Assembly (NCBI RefSeq): GCF_014042355.1
Contig: NZ_JACEZU010000006.1
Location: 248,001 to 312,000 of the forward strand
Direction: 5' to 3'
DNA: 64,000 bases
From: Rugamonas apoptosis
GTDB taxonomy: Bacteria; Pseudomonadota; Gammaproteobacteria; Burkholderiales; Burkholderiaceae_D
Under the pieces are notes generated by a model that saw only the letters and a program-made list of their open reading frames with translations, did no database searches and was not told the origin of the DNA. A program made the translations under genes and the position numbers. This document shows positions 37,460-47,355 of this stretch, one piece after another (position 1 is the first letter of the stretch; every line of letters begins with the position of its first letter).

Positions 37460-38281
37460 TCAGGCCATGCCCATCAGCTTCTTGATGGTGGCCCGCAGCA
37501 GCGGGTCCGTCACCGGCAGGTCGAGCAAGCCTTCGGCGCCCGCCTCATTGCCTTTGCGGGCGTCGTACACGAAGGGCGGCGCCACCAGCATCACGACGGC
37601 CGGCTGCAAGGGGCCGGCGCAGGCGCGCAGTTCGGCGCACAACAAATAGGGATCGAGATGGATGGCGGTGTGGATCAGCGCCACGGACACGGCCCGCGCG
37701 CCGCAGGTGAGCAGCGCCTCCGTCTCGCTGCCGGCCCACTCCACGGGGATGCCCAGCGGCTGCAGCAGCTTGCCCAGATGGGTGGCGAAGGTGGCGTTGT
37801 GGTCCACCACCAGCACCGTGCCGCGCACGGGGCGGCGCCGCATGGCCGCGTAGTCGGCCGGGTCGGTCAAGTCCAGGTCCAGCCGTTCGCGCCGGCGCCG
37901 CTCGGGCAGCGGCGGCATGCCGGCCGCAGTCAGCTTGGCCAGCGCGTCGGCCCGGCACGCCACCAGTTGCGCCAGTTCGGCGTACACGGCATCCCAGTCC
38001 AGCGGCCGCTCCAGGTGGGGATACGGCAGGGCCAGCGCCGGCGTGCCCAGGATCAGGGCCGGCCGGATGGCGCCCGCCGTCAACGCCGACAGCGCGGCCA
38101 GCGCCTTGAAGTCGTCGCCGTTGGCGATCAACAGGTCGGGCTCTTGCAAACTGTGTTCGGACAGGCAAAAATACGCCGGCCCCGGCCCGGGTGCGCGTTC
38201 CAGCTGGAGCGCCACGGCCTGCGCCTCGTCTGGCGCGAAGCCGAGCAGGCGTACGGCGAAGGGAAATTGCGCGGTTGGCAT
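37460..38281 (-). CDS. Degenerate tandem receiver-domain protein
   Basis: A 273-residue cytoplasmic protein. Its C-terminal part (about 153-273) has the layout of a CheY-like receiver: GTVLVVDHNATFATHLGKLL, SETEAL, VALIHTAIHLDP, PAVVMLVAPP and LLDLPVTDPLL. The key residues are changed: the acidic pair is Asp160-His161, His204 stands where the phosphoacceptor Asp is expected, and the conserved Lys before Pro is replaced by Leu. The N-terminal part (1-115) looks like a second, even more degenerate receiver (LLGF, PDLLIANGDD, PALILG, ERPLDWDAVY). It has no output domain. It is probably a non-phosphorylatable binding protein; its partner is unknown. It is divergent from parE. Confidence 0.6.
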   Translation of the reverse strand: MPTAQFPFAVRLLGFAPDEAQAVALQLERAPGPGPAYFCLSEHSLQEPDLLIANGDDFKALAALSALTAGAIRPALILGTPALALPYPHLERPLDWDAVYAELAQLVACRADALAKLTAAGMPPLPERRRRERLDLDLTDPADYAAMRRRPVRGTVLVVDHNATFATHLGKLLQPLGIPVEWAGSETEALLTCGARAVSVALIHTAIHLDPYLLCAELRACAGPLQPAVVMLVAPPFVYDARKGNEAGAEGLLDLPVTDPLLRATIKKLMGMA

Positions 38282-38434
38282 GAGATTTGAGGTGTTTTTT
38301 CGTATTTAACCACAGTTTGCCCCCCATCCCGGCCGCGCGAATACCACCACCACGGCCCGTTGAGGATAGAATACGCAGGCGCCCTAATAAGCCTGTACAT
38401 AAACCCAGTATCGAATTGATAAGCCTGACCACGT

Positions 38435-40432
38435 ATGGCCACTAAAAAACCCGTATCCGACTACAGCGAATCATCCATCCGCGTCCTCAAGGGCCTGGAA
38501 CCCGTCAAGCAGCGCCCGGGCATGTACACCCGCACCGAGAATCCGCTGCACATCATCCAGGAGGTGATCGACAATGCCTCCGATGAAGCGCTCGGTGGCC
38601 ACTGCAAGAACATCATCGTGACCCAGAACGCGGACGGCAGCATCACCGTGGAAGACGACGGCCGCGGCATCCCCGTCGGCCTGCACCCGGAAGAAGGCGT
38701 GCCGACCGTCGAAATCGTGTTCACCCGCCTGCACGCGGGCGGTAAGTTCGACAAGGGCTCGGGCGGCGCCTACGCCTTCTCGGGCGGCCTGCACGGGGTC
38801 GGCGTTTCGGTCACCAACGCGCTGTCCAAGCGGCTGGAAATCACGGTCTGGCGCAAGGAGCCGGACGGTAATGGCCTGCACAAGCTGGCCTTTGAACACG
38901 GCGACGTGGTCGAGCCGCTGTCGTCGGCCCCCGCGCCGCGCGACGGCAAGAAGTCCGGTACCCGCGTCACGGCCTGGCCCGACGCCAAGTACTTCGATTC
39001 GCCCCTGATCTCGCAGGTGGAACTGCAACGCCTGCTGCGCTCCAAGGCCGTGCTGCTGCCCGGCGTGTCCGTCACGCTGACCAATGCCAAGACGGGCGAC
39101 ACCCAGACCTGGCAATACAACGAAGGCTTGCGCGGCTACCTGACGGAAGCGCTGGCCCAGTGCTCCAACGGCGAAACCGTGATTCCCCTGTTCGAAGGCG
39201 CGCAATTCGCCGGCCCGGACGCGGAAGGCTTTGCCGAGGGCGAAGGCGCGGCCTGGGTGGTGGCCTGGACCGAGGAAGGCGCCGTGGTGCGCGAATCCTA
39301 CGTCAACCTGATTCCCACGCCGAACGGCGGCACCCACGAATCGGGCCTGCGTGAAGGCCTGTTCGGCGCCGTGAAGAACTTCGTCGAGATGCACTCGCTG
39401 CTGCCCAAGGGCGTCAAGCTGCTGCCGGAGGACGTGTTCGCGCGCGTCTCGTTCGTGCTGTCGGCCAAGGTGCTGGACCCGCAGTTCCAGGGCCAGATCA
39501 AGGAGCGCCTGAACTCGCGCGACGCGGTGCGGCTGGTATCGACCTTCGCCAAGCCGCCGCTGGAACTGTGGCTGAACCAGCACGTCGAATACGGCAAGAA
39601 GCTGGCCGAACTGGTGATCAAACAGGCCCAGTCGCGTTTGCGCTCGCTGCAGAAAGTGGAAAAGAAAAAATCGTCCGGCGTGGCTGTTTTGCCGGGCAAG
39701 CTGACGGACTGCGAATCGTCGGACGTGCAGCGCAATGAACTGTTCCTGGTCGAGGGTGATTCGGCCGGCGGTTCGGCCAAGATGGGCCGCGACAAGGAAT
39801 TCCAGGCCATCCTGCCGTTGCGCGGCAAGGTGCTCAACTCGTGGGAAACGGACAAGGACCGCCTGTTCGCCAACAACGAGATCCACGACATCGCCGTGGC
39901 CATCGGCGTCGATCCGCACTCGGTGGGCGACGCGCCCGACCTGTCCGGCCTGCGCTACGGGAAGATCTGCATCCTGTCCGATGCGGACGTGGACGGCTCG
40001 CACATCCAGGTGCTGCTGCTCACGCTGTTCTTCCGCCACTTCCCGGCGCTGATCGCCAAGGGCCACATCTGCATCGCCCGCCCGCCGCTGTACCGCGTGG
40101 ACGCGCCGGCGCGTGGCAAGAAGCCGATCCAGAAGCTGTACGCGCTCGACGACGGCGAACTGGTGGCCATCGAAGACAAGCTGCGCAAGGACGGCGTCAA
40201 GGACGGCGCCTGGGCCATTTCCCGCTTCAAGGGCCTGGGCGAGATGAACGCCGAACAGCTGTGGGAAACCACCATGAACCCGGACACGCGGCGTTTGCTG
40301 CCGGTGGCGCTGGGCGAATACGCCCACACGGAATCGGCCGCCCGCTTCAACATGCTGATGGGGAAAGGCGAAGCGGCCGCCCGCCGCGCCTGGATCGAGG
40401 AACACGGCAACGAAGCCGAAGCCGACATCTGA
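38435..40432 (+). CDS. parE: DNA topoisomerase IV subunit B
   Basis: The ATPase subunit of topoisomerase IV, which decatenates daughter chromosomes. At 665 residues it has the GHKL ATPase domain (EVIDNASDEALGG, EDDGRGIPVG, GGLHGVGVSVTNALS), the transducer domain, and the TOPRIM region with LFLVEGDSAGGSAKMGRD and DADVDGSHIQ. The N-terminal RPGMYTRTENPLHI and the ending LWETTMNPDTRRLLPV distinguish ParE from GyrB. It is followed after 29 bases by parC. Confidence 0.96.
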   Translation: MATKKPVSDYSESSIRVLKGLEPVKQRPGMYTRTENPLHIIQEVIDNASDEALGGHCKNIIVTQNADGSITVEDDGRGIPVGLHPEEGVPTVEIVFTRLHAGGKFDKGSGGAYAFSGGLHGVGVSVTNALSKRLEITVWRKEPDGNGLHKLAFEHGDVVEPLSSAPAPRDGKKSGTRVTAWPDAKYFDSPLISQVELQRLLRSKAVLLPGVSVTLTNAKTGDTQTWQYNEGLRGYLTEALAQCSNGETVIPLFEGAQFAGPDAEGFAEGEGAAWVVAWTEEGAVVRESYVNLIPTPNGGTHESGLREGLFGAVKNFVEMHSLLPKGVKLLPEDVFARVSFVLSAKVLDPQFQGQIKERLNSRDAVRLVSTFAKPPLELWLNQHVEYGKKLAELVIKQAQSRLRSLQKVEKKKSSGVAVLPGKLTDCESSDVQRNELFLVEGDSAGGSAKMGRDKEFQAILPLRGKVLNSWETDKDRLFANNEIHDIAVAIGVDPHSVGDAPDLSGLRYGKICILSDADVDGSHIQVLLLTLFFRHFPALIAKGHICIARPPLYRVDAPARGKKPIQKLYALDDGELVAIEDKLRKDGVKDGAWAISRFKGLGEMNAEQLWETTMNPDTRRLLPVALGEYAHTESAARFNMLMGKGEAAARRAWIEEHGNEAEADI

Positions 40433-40461
40433 TCCCCCCGAGAATACATAACGACTAGACC

Positions 40462-42807
40462 ATGACTCAAGCTAATCTCTTTGACGATCCCCTGCCGGAT
40501 CCGGACGACGCGGGCACGCCCGGCGGCCCCACCGACGGCGGCGAAACGCTGACCCTGTCCACCTTCGCCGAACGGGCCTACCTCGATTACGCCATCTCCG
40601 TCGTCAAGGGCCGCGCCCTGCCCGACGTATGCGACGGCCAGAAGCCCGTGCAGCGCCGCATTTTGTACTCGATGAACGAACTGGGGCTCAATTCCACCGC
40701 CAAGCCGCGCAAGTCGGCCACCGTGGTGGGCGACGTGCTCGGTAAATTGCACCCGCACGGCGACCAGTCGGTGTACGACGCGCTGGTGCGCATGGCGCAG
40801 GACTTCTCGCTGCGCTACCCGCTGATCGACGGCCAGGGTAACTTCGGCTCGCGCGACGGCGACGGCGCGGCCGCCATGCGGTACACGGAAGCCCGCTTGA
40901 CCCCGATCGCCCGTTTGCTGCTCGACGAGATCGACCTGGGCACGGTGGACTTCCAGCCCAACTACGACGGCTCGTCCGAGGAACCATCGCTGCTGCCGGC
41001 GCGCCTGCCCATGGTGCTGCTGAACGGCGCCTCCGGTATCGCCGTCGGCCTGGCCACGGAAATCCCGTCGCACAACCTGACCGAAGTGGCGCAGGCCACC
41101 GTGGCCATGATCCGCAATCCCAAGATCGGCCACGACGAGCTGATGACGCTGATCCCCGGCCCGGACTTCCCCGGCGGCGGCCAGATCATCACCCCGCCAT
41201 CGCAGATCCAGGACATGTACGCGACCGGCCGCGGCAGCATGAAAGTGCGGGCCCGCTGGAAGATCGAGGAACTGGCGCGCGGCCAGTGGCAAGCCGTGGT
41301 CACGGAACTGCCGCCCGGTACCTCGTCGCAAAAGGTGCTGGAGGAGATCGAGGAACTGACCAATCCCAAGGTCAAACTGGGCAAGAAGGCGCTGTCGCCG
41401 GAACAGCTGGCACTGAAATCACTGATCCTCAATTCGCTCGACACCATCCGCGACGAATCGGGCCGCGCCGCGCCGGTGCGCCTGGTGTTCGAACCGAAGT
41501 CGAAGAACCAGGACCAGACCGAATTCATGCTGATGCTGCTGGCGCATACGTCGCTGGAAACGTCGGCCTCGATCAACCTGGTGATGATAGGTGGCGATGG
41601 CCGTCCACGCCAAAAGGGCCTGGGCGAGATCCTGCAGGAGTGGATCGACTTCCGCTTCGAGACGGTGACCCGGCGCAGCAAGTACAAGCTGGGCAAGGTG
41701 AAAGACCGCATCCACATCCTGGAAGGCCGCGAGACCATCCTGCTCAACATCGATGAAGTGATCCACATCATCCGCAATTCGGACGAACCGAAAGCGGCCC
41801 TGATCGCACGCTTCAACTTGTCGGACCGCCAGGCCGAAGACATCCTGGAAATCCGCCTGCGCCAACTGGCGCGCCTGGAAGCGATCAAGATCCAGCAGGA
41901 ACTGGCCGAACTGCGCAAGGAAGAACAGACGCTGCAAGACCTGCTCGACAACCCATCGTCCATGAAGCGCCTGGTCATCCGCGAGATCGAAGCGGACGCC
42001 AAGCTGTTTGGCGACGCGCGCCGCACCCTGATCGAGGAAGCGCAGAAGGCCGTGGCCGAACAGAAGGTGGTGGACGAACCGGTCACCGTCATCATTTCGG
42101 AAAAAGGCTGGGTACGCGCGCGCACCGGCATCGGCCACGACGCCACCCAGTTCACCTTCAAGGCTGGCGACGCGCTGTACGGCGCGTTCGAATGCCGCAC
42201 GGTGGACACCCTGCTCGGCTTCGGCAATAACGGCAAGGTGTATTCCGTGCCGGTGGCCGCGCTGCCCAACGCGCGCGGCGATGGCGTGCCGATCACCACG
42301 CTGGTTGATTTGTCAGGCGGCGCCCGTATCCAGCACTACTACGCGGGACCGGCCACCACCCAGCTGATGCTGTCCACCACGGCCGGTTATGGCTTCCTGG
42401 CCAAGGCCGGCGACATGGTCAGCCGCATCAAGGGAGGCAAGGCCTTCATCACGCTGGACGAAGGCGATCTGCCGCTGCCGCCAGCCGTGGTGCCGGGTAC
42501 GGCCAATGCCGTGGCGGTGGTGTCGGAAGGTGCGCGCCTGCTGGTGTTCGGCCTGGACGAGATGAAGACGCTGGCCAATGGCGGCCGTGGCGTGATCCTG
42601 ATGGAGCTGGACGCCAAGGAAACCCTGGTGGCGGCCCGTCCGATCAGCCAGAAAGGTGTGCTGATCAACGGCATCGGCCGTGGCGCCAAGCCGCAGGAAC
42701 TGCGGATCGTCGGCGAAACGCTGCTGGCCCACATCGGCAAGCGCGCCCGCAAAGGCAAACCGCTGGCGTCGAAGATCAAGCCGGAGACGCTGACGGCCAT
42801 CGTCTAA
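40462..42807 (+). CDS. parC: DNA topoisomerase IV subunit A
   Basis: The DNA-cleaving subunit of topoisomerase IV, 781 residues. The catalytic Tyr141 lies in [12 protein letters not shown]. The quinolone-resistance region reads [16 protein letters not shown], with Asp101 and Ser103. The coiled-coil and C-gate regions follow ([21 protein letters not shown]), and a C-terminal beta-pinwheel with degenerate repeats ([31 protein letters not shown]). It forms an operon with parE. A palindrome at 42829-42872 follows 21 bases after the stop and probably terminates it. Confidence 0.96.
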   Translation: MTQANLFDDPLPDPDDAGTPGGPTDGGETLTLSTFAERAYLDYAISVVKGRALPDVCDGQKPVQRRILYSMNELGLNSTAKPRKSATVVGDVLGKLHPHGDQSVYDALVRMAQDFSLRYPLIDGQGNFGSRDGDGAAAMRYTEARLTPIARLLLDEIDLGTVDFQPNYDGSSEEPSLLPARLPMVLLNGASGIAVGLATEIPSHNLTEVAQATVAMIRNPKIGHDELMTLIPGPDFPGGGQIITPPSQIQDMYATGRGSMKVRARWKIEELARGQWQAVVTELPPGTSSQKVLEEIEELTNPKVKLGKKALSPEQLALKSLILNSLDTIRDESGRAAPVRLVFEPKSKNQDQTEFMLMLLAHTSLETSASINLVMIGGDGRPRQKGLGEILQEWIDFRFETVTRRSKYKLGKVKDRIHILEGRETILLNIDEVIHIIRNSDEPKAALIARFNLSDRQAEDILEIRLRQLARLEAIKIQQELAELRKEEQTLQDLLDNPSSMKRLVIREIEADAKLFGDARRTLIEEAQKAVAEQKVVDEPVTVIISEKGWVRARTGIGHDATQFTFKAGDALYGAFECRTVDTLLGFGNNGKVYSVPVAALPNARGDGVPITTLVDLSGGARIQHYYAGPATTQLMLSTTAGYGFLAKAGDMVSRIKGGKAFITLDEGDLPLPPAVVPGTANAVAVVSEGARLLVFGLDEMKTLANGGRGVILMELDAKETLVAARPISQKGVLINGIGRGAKPQELRIVGETLLAHIGKRARKGKPLASKIKPETLTAIV

Positions 42808-42828
42808 CTAACGCCAACGCGTAAACGT

Positions 42829-42872
42829 AAATGGGGACGTAACACATTTTCAAATGTGTTACGTCCCCATTT
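42829..42872. repeat. 21-bp inverted repeat, terminator-like, copy 2
   Basis: Left arm 42829-42849 and right arm 42852-42872 are exact reverse complements with a 2-base centre. The inner GGGGACGTAACAC is the same as in the palindrome at 137-202, but the outer and central bases differ. As with copy 1, it lies between convergent genes. Confidence 0.85.
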
Positions 42873-42887
42873 GTTTGGGCCAGCGAT

Positions 42888-43214
42888 TTACTTCATCGTG
42901 TCCCGCTGCTCGGCCTTGGCGACCTTGGCGCGGGGGTGCTTGGCCTTGGTCTTGGCTTGCGCGGGATCTGGCTTGGCTTCCATGGCCGACTGTTCGGCTG
43001 GCGCGGCCGCTTTCATCTCGGTCGCATCGGCCTTGACGGCGGCGGCGTTGGCGTCCGCTTGCGCGGCCGCTGGTGCTGGCTGCGCTTCAGCCGCTGGCGC
43101 CATGGGAGCGGCGGCCGGTGCTGCTGCGGCTTCCGTTTGCGGCGCGGCAGGCGTCTGGGCGTAGGCGGCGGTGGCCAGCACGGAGGCCAGCAGAGCGGTC
43201 ATCAATTTAGTCAT
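42888..43214 (-). CDS. Small Ala/Pro-rich secreted protein
   Basis: A 108-residue protein with a clear signal peptide (MTKLMTALLASVLATAAYAQ). The mature part is almost only Ala, Pro, Gln, Glu and Lys (TPAAPQTEAAAAPAAAP and similar), ending in a basic stretch (KTKAKHPRAKVAKAEQRD). It looks intrinsically disordered and periplasmic; no family was recognised. The frame opens at 43220, but AAGGAG at 43220-43225 sits five bases before the ATG at 43214, which is therefore the likely start. Such proteins are widespread in this group with no known role. Confidence 0.7.
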   Translation of the reverse strand: MTKLMTALLASVLATAAYAQTPAAPQTEAAAAPAAAPMAPAAEAQPAPAAAQADANAAAVKADATEMKAAAPAEQSAMEAKPDPAQAKTKAKHPRAKVAKAEQRDTMK

Positions 43215-43330
43215 CATCACTCCTTTTTAAGGTTCAGTTAAGCGAAGTGCAGATTAATGGCCGCACCGTTGCCGCTCTGTGCGATACATAACCAAGCTCG
43301 ACAATTTCCTGCTGGCACTCCCCCCTGCGT

Positions 43331-44791
43331 TCAGCGTTGCGCCGGCCGCGAATACAGGTCGATGATGGTGCTGATGGCGTCCTGGCACACGGTGCAGAAT
43401 TGCTCGCTGCGGTCGAACATCAGGCACTGCATCTGCGGCCGGTAATAACCCTTGGCCTCGTAGTTGGCGCCTTCGAACGCGCCCACCGTGCGCCGCTCGG
43501 GTGCGCGCGAGAACAGCTCCTCCTCATGCGCCAGCTCGCGCTTGAACAGCGCGCTCATTTCCGATTCCGGCCGCTGCTGCTTGCGCAGCGCCACCCGCTG
43601 CTGCTGGATGTCGCGCGAATAGGCTTCGAATTCCGCCTTCGGCCAGGCGGTCGGCAACGCCGTCCCCGGCGCCACGAATTTTTTCCATTTCAGGTTGGCC
43701 GGGTCGCGCAGCGCGGTGGCGTTGGGCTCCCACGGTTCGATCCGCGTGCCGCTGGGCTGGTACACGGCCGGCGACGTGTAGTACTCGTCGGCCAGTCCCG
43801 CGAAGTGGTGGCCGAATTCGTGGATGAACAGGTATTTGGCCCAGTCGCTGTTGGCCGCCGCCGTGCTGAACTGGCCGAAGATGCCGCCTCCGCCGTAGGT
43901 GTCGTTGTTGACCAGGATTTCGATGAATTCATACGGCGCGTTTTGCGCCAGCTCGCGCAGGGCGCGGTTGTCGGTGGCCAGCACATAACGTTCGCTGCCG
44001 AAAATGTCGTAGCGCGTGCCCAGGCGCGAAGCATGGTGCACGCCCGTGGATGGACGCGAGACGCCCGATGCCGGAGTCGGCGCAGCCAGCGCCCACACAT
44101 TGAAATCTTTGGCACGCTCGCGGAACGGCGACACGGCGAACAGCTGATCGGCCATGCGGCGCGCCGTCGCCTCGAACTTCTTCATTTCGCCGGCCGTGTA
44201 GCCGTCGCCCAGGATCAGCAAATCGACCTTGTCCGGCGACGGGCCGCTCACGCGGATGGGGATCGGGCGCAGCGCCGACGGTTCCTGCTTGCGCAGCACG
44301 TCCGGCGCATCCGGGTCCAGCTCGGTGCTCCAGGCCAGGGTGAAGGCGTTGTTCTCGTCGCGCTTGAGGATGCGCACCGTGACGGCATGTTCCGGCTTGG
44401 GGAAACGCACGGATTCCTCGAAGCCGCGATTGGTCTTCTCCGCTTCGGGCGTCGTGCGCCATTCGTTGAACACGGTGGAAAAACCGCGCGAATACAGCAG
44501 CTTGCCACTGGCCTTGTCCACCACTTCGACCAGGTTGACGCCACGGTCCGTATCGTCCACCGTGCGTGCCATATTGCCCGGCCACGGCAACGGTTCGATC
44601 ACCACCCGTTCAACGGCGTACTGCTCGACGGTGGCATTGCCCGTGTGTAGGTAATCAAGGCGGATGGTGGCGGGCGCGGCCGGCTGGGCCGCGTGCGCCG
44701 GTATCGTCTGGGCGATCGCGGCGCCCCCCAGGGCCAGCGCGAGTTTCAGCCAGCGGCGGCCGGCGGTGACAAAAAACGATGGCAAGGCCAT
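43331..44791 (-). CDS. Secreted M64-family metallopeptidase
   Basis: A 486-residue exported zinc peptidase of the IgA-peptidase M64 family. The signal peptide ends ...QTIPAHAAQ. An N-terminal beta domain (about 30-190) is followed by the catalytic part: VDLLILGDGYTAGEMKKFEATARRMADQLF, ATDNRALRELAQ and the zinc site HEFGHHFAGLADEYY with His324, Glu325 and His328. Three cysteines near the C-terminus (MQCLMFDRSEQFCTVCQ) are typical of this group. The start at 44791 has AAGGAG six bases upstream; a longer frame to 44932 lacks support. Native substrates are unknown. It diverges from the T6SS genes across a 216-base gap in which no other gene is seen. Confidence 0.88.
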   Translation of the reverse strand: MALPSFFVTAGRRWLKLALALGGAAIAQTIPAHAAQPAAPATIRLDYLHTGNATVEQYAVERVVIEPLPWPGNMARTVDDTDRGVNLVEVVDKASGKLLYSRGFSTVFNEWRTTPEAEKTNRGFEESVRFPKPEHAVTVRILKRDENNAFTLAWSTELDPDAPDVLRKQEPSALRPIPIRVSGPSPDKVDLLILGDGYTAGEMKKFEATARRMADQLFAVSPFRERAKDFNVWALAAPTPASGVSRPSTGVHHASRLGTRYDIFGSERYVLATDNRALRELAQNAPYEFIEILVNNDTYGGGGIFGQFSTAAANSDWAKYLFIHEFGHHFAGLADEYYTSPAVYQPSGTRIEPWEPNATALRDPANLKWKKFVAPGTALPTAWPKAEFEAYSRDIQQQRVALRKQQRPESEMSALFKRELAHEEELFSRAPERRTVGAFEGANYEAKGYYRPQMQCLMFDRSEQFCTVCQDAISTIIDLYSRPAQR

Positions 44792-45007
44792 GACTACTCC
44801 TTCGGAAGGACAAGTTGCACAGGGGCGTATCGGGGCCGCGTATTGTAATCCGGAAAACCGCGTTCGCACTGAGTCAGCAATGGCGGCGTATCGCCCATCT
44901 GTGGCGGCGACCACTCCTGCATGTTGCGCCATCGCAGAACATATGTCGCGAGAACAAAGAATAATGGCTTCCGGCCTCAGGCGTAAAAAGCGAAAGGCGG
45001 GGAGCGT

Positions 45008-45484
45008 ATGCGGCAGGCAGCCATCGGTGAATGCACAAGCAGCGTCTGGGACAGGCTCACCGCCTCGCCTGGCGTGGCCGACGCGCCGGAGGGAGCCAGG
45101 CAGCTATCAATTGAACAGTTCAAACGCGCCATCGCGCGCGACCTTGAGGCGCTGCTCAACACGCGCGTCGCCTTTCCAGACGGGGACTTGGCCGGTCAAC
45201 CGCTCTGCCAGCGCTCGATCCTCAATTTCGGCCTGAACGACTTCGCCCAACTGTGCCAGTCCGACAGCGAGGACCGGAAGGAAATCTGCGCCCGCCTGCG
45301 CGAGGCCATCGAACGCCATGAGCCGCGCCTGGCCAAGGTGCGGGTGGCGCTGAGCGCCGCCCCTGGCATGGTCAACCGGCTCAGCTTCGTCATCTCGGGC
45401 CACCTACGCGCCCTGCCCGCCAGCGGCAAGGCGCAATTCGATGTGCGCCTGGAACAGTCCAGTCTGCATTACTCGGTCAGCTAG
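45008..45484 (+). CDS. tssE: T6SS baseplate protein TssE
   Basis: A 158-residue gp25-like baseplate wedge protein, placed in the cytoplasmic baseplate. The family core is visible: SVWDRLT at the start, IARDLEALLNTR, QRSILNFGLNDFAQL and IERHEPRLAKVRVAL. It initiates sheath assembly with TssF and TssG, whose genes follow. A GGGGAG precedes the ATG. This is the first gene of the T6SS block in the window. Confidence 0.92.
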   Translation: MRQAAIGECTSSVWDRLTASPGVADAPEGARQLSIEQFKRAIARDLEALLNTRVAFPDGDLAGQPLCQRSILNFGLNDFAQLCQSDSEDRKEICARLREAIERHEPRLAKVRVALSAAPGMVNRLSFVISGHLRALPASGKAQFDVRLEQSSLHYSVS

Positions 45485-45519
45485 CCACAGCGCCGGCGGC
45501 GCAACGGAGGACGCATCAG

Positions 45520-47355
45520 ATGAAGAAGCTCAGAACCTACTATGAGCGCGAACTCGGCGCCCAGCTGGGTTTCAACCAGGAATTCGCCGCCCGTTTCCCC
45601 GCCCAGGGAAGCCGGCTGGGGATGGTCGATGGCGCCAATGGCGATCCACACATTGAACGCTTCATCCAGGCCAATGCGCTGTCGAACGCGCGCATCGCCA
45701 AACTCATTGATGATAGTGACGGCAAGCTGACCGAAGCTTTACTTGGCGTCAATTATCCGCAATATGTGCGGCCACTGCCCGCCAGCGCCATCGTGTGCGC
45801 CGACACGGCCGCCAGCGTGGAAACCATGACGGCGGCCACCATCATTCCACCAGCCGCGATGATGAGCGCCAGGACGCCGGAGGGGGAAAGCTGCAAATTC
45901 CAGACCGCCTTCCCGCTGCAACTGACGCCGCTTCGTTTGAGCAAAGTCACCTTCCACGCCAGCATCCACCCACCGCCTGCCCTGCGGCGCCCCGCCGCCG
46001 TCACCAGTGCGCTCAGCGTCGAGATCGAGAGCAAGGCGGCGACCATGGGCCTGGATCGGCTCAAACTGGACTACTGGCGCCTGTATATCGATGCCGAACC
46101 ATCCTTGTGCGCGCAGATCCGGGATGTGCTGTTCATGCATGTGGCCTGCGCCTACATCGCGCTGGACGATGGCACCTGGATCACGCTGGACGCCGTGCCC
46201 ATCAAACCGGTCGGCTTCGAAGCGGGGCAGATGCTCCTGCCCGCTGCCGCGTCCGCGCACCCGGCCTACCAGTTGCTGACCGAGTATTTCGGCTACGGTG
46301 AAAAATTCAATTTCTTCGACGTGGAGTGGCCCATGCTGGCACACCACGTCCGCGCCCCATGCCAACGCCTGACCCTGCATCTGGGCTTGACCGGCGTGGC
46401 CGCCGACAGCGACATCGCGCGCCGCCTGGCCACCTTGACACAAAAACACTTCGTGCCCGGCTGCACACCCGTCATCAACCTGTTCAAACGCAGCGCCTGC
46501 CCTATCGAACTCAACCACACTGCCACGGACTACCCGCTGATGCCCGACGCCCATCCCGTCGCCGCCTACGATATTTACAGCGTGGACAAGGTCTGCGCGA
46601 TCCAGGATGGCCCCAATGGGCAGGCGCTGGCCGAATTCCGGCCCTATTACGCGATGCGCCATGGTGAAGGCGACGGCGAACGGGGCCGCTACTACCTGGT
46701 ACGGCGCGACCCGCTCAAGGCGCTCAGCGATCCCGGCCACGACCTGCGCATCGCCCTGGTGGACCTGGCGCTGGACCCGCTGGCCATGGGCGACGCCTGC
46801 GTCTCCATCGACCTCACCTGCACCAATCGCGACTTGCCCAGCCGGCTACGCCCCGGCGGCTCCGACAGCGACCTGGCGCTGGAGCGGGCTCCGGACGGTT
46901 CGCCCCTGCGCCTGCTGCGCAAGCCAACCAGGCAACACCGTTTCAGCGCCGATGCCCATTGGCGCCTGATCGCCCACCTGTCGCTGAACTATTGCTCGTT
47001 GGCGCAAGGTGGCTTGAACTACCTCAAGGAAATGCTCGCGCTGTACGACATCACCCAGTCGCCGGTGGCGCAACGCCAGATCGCCGGCATCACGGCGCTC
47101 GAACACCGGCAAGCCCGGGTCTGGCTGCGGGATCACGGCCGCAGCGCGCTGGTGCACGGTATCGAAGTGCGGTTGACGCTGGATGAGGACGCCTTCGCCG
47201 GCAGCGGCATGCATGTGTTCGTCCAGGTGCTCGACCACTTCTTTGGCCTGTATGTGCACCTCAATAGCTTCACGCAACTGACGGTCCTGTCGCACACCAA
47301 CGGAAGGGAACTGATCCGATGCAAACCAAGAAATGGCGCCCAGCAGCTAGTGTGA
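45520..47355 (+). CDS. tssF: T6SS baseplate protein TssF
   Basis: A 611-residue baseplate protein (TssF/ImpG/VasA). The start MKKLRTYYERELGAQLGFNQEFAARFP and the late segments FGLYVHLNSFTQLTVLS and LIRCKPRNGAQQL fit the family, as does the ...NLFKRSACPIELNHTATDYPLMPD centre. It forms wedges with TssE and TssG around the VgrG hub. An ACGGAGGAC ribosome binding site lies before the ATG. It overlaps tssG by 37 bases if that gene starts at 47319. Confidence 0.92.
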   Translation: MKKLRTYYERELGAQLGFNQEFAARFPAQGSRLGMVDGANGDPHIERFIQANALSNARIAKLIDDSDGKLTEALLGVNYPQYVRPLPASAIVCADTAASVETMTAATIIPPAAMMSARTPEGESCKFQTAFPLQLTPLRLSKVTFHASIHPPPALRRPAAVTSALSVEIESKAATMGLDRLKLDYWRLYIDAEPSLCAQIRDVLFMHVACAYIALDDGTWITLDAVPIKPVGFEAGQMLLPAAASAHPAYQLLTEYFGYGEKFNFFDVEWPMLAHHVRAPCQRLTLHLGLTGVAADSDIARRLATLTQKHFVPGCTPVINLFKRSACPIELNHTATDYPLMPDAHPVAAYDIYSVDKVCAIQDGPNGQALAEFRPYYAMRHGEGDGERGRYYLVRRDPLKALSDPGHDLRIALVDLALDPLAMGDACVSIDLTCTNRDLPSRLRPGGSDSDLALERAPDGSPLRLLRKPTRQHRFSADAHWRLIAHLSLNYCSLAQGGLNYLKEMLALYDITQSPVAQRQIAGITALEHRQARVWLRDHGRSALVHGIEVRLTLDEDAFAGSGMHVFVQVLDHFFGLYVHLNSFTQLTVLSHTNGRELIRCKPRNGAQQLV

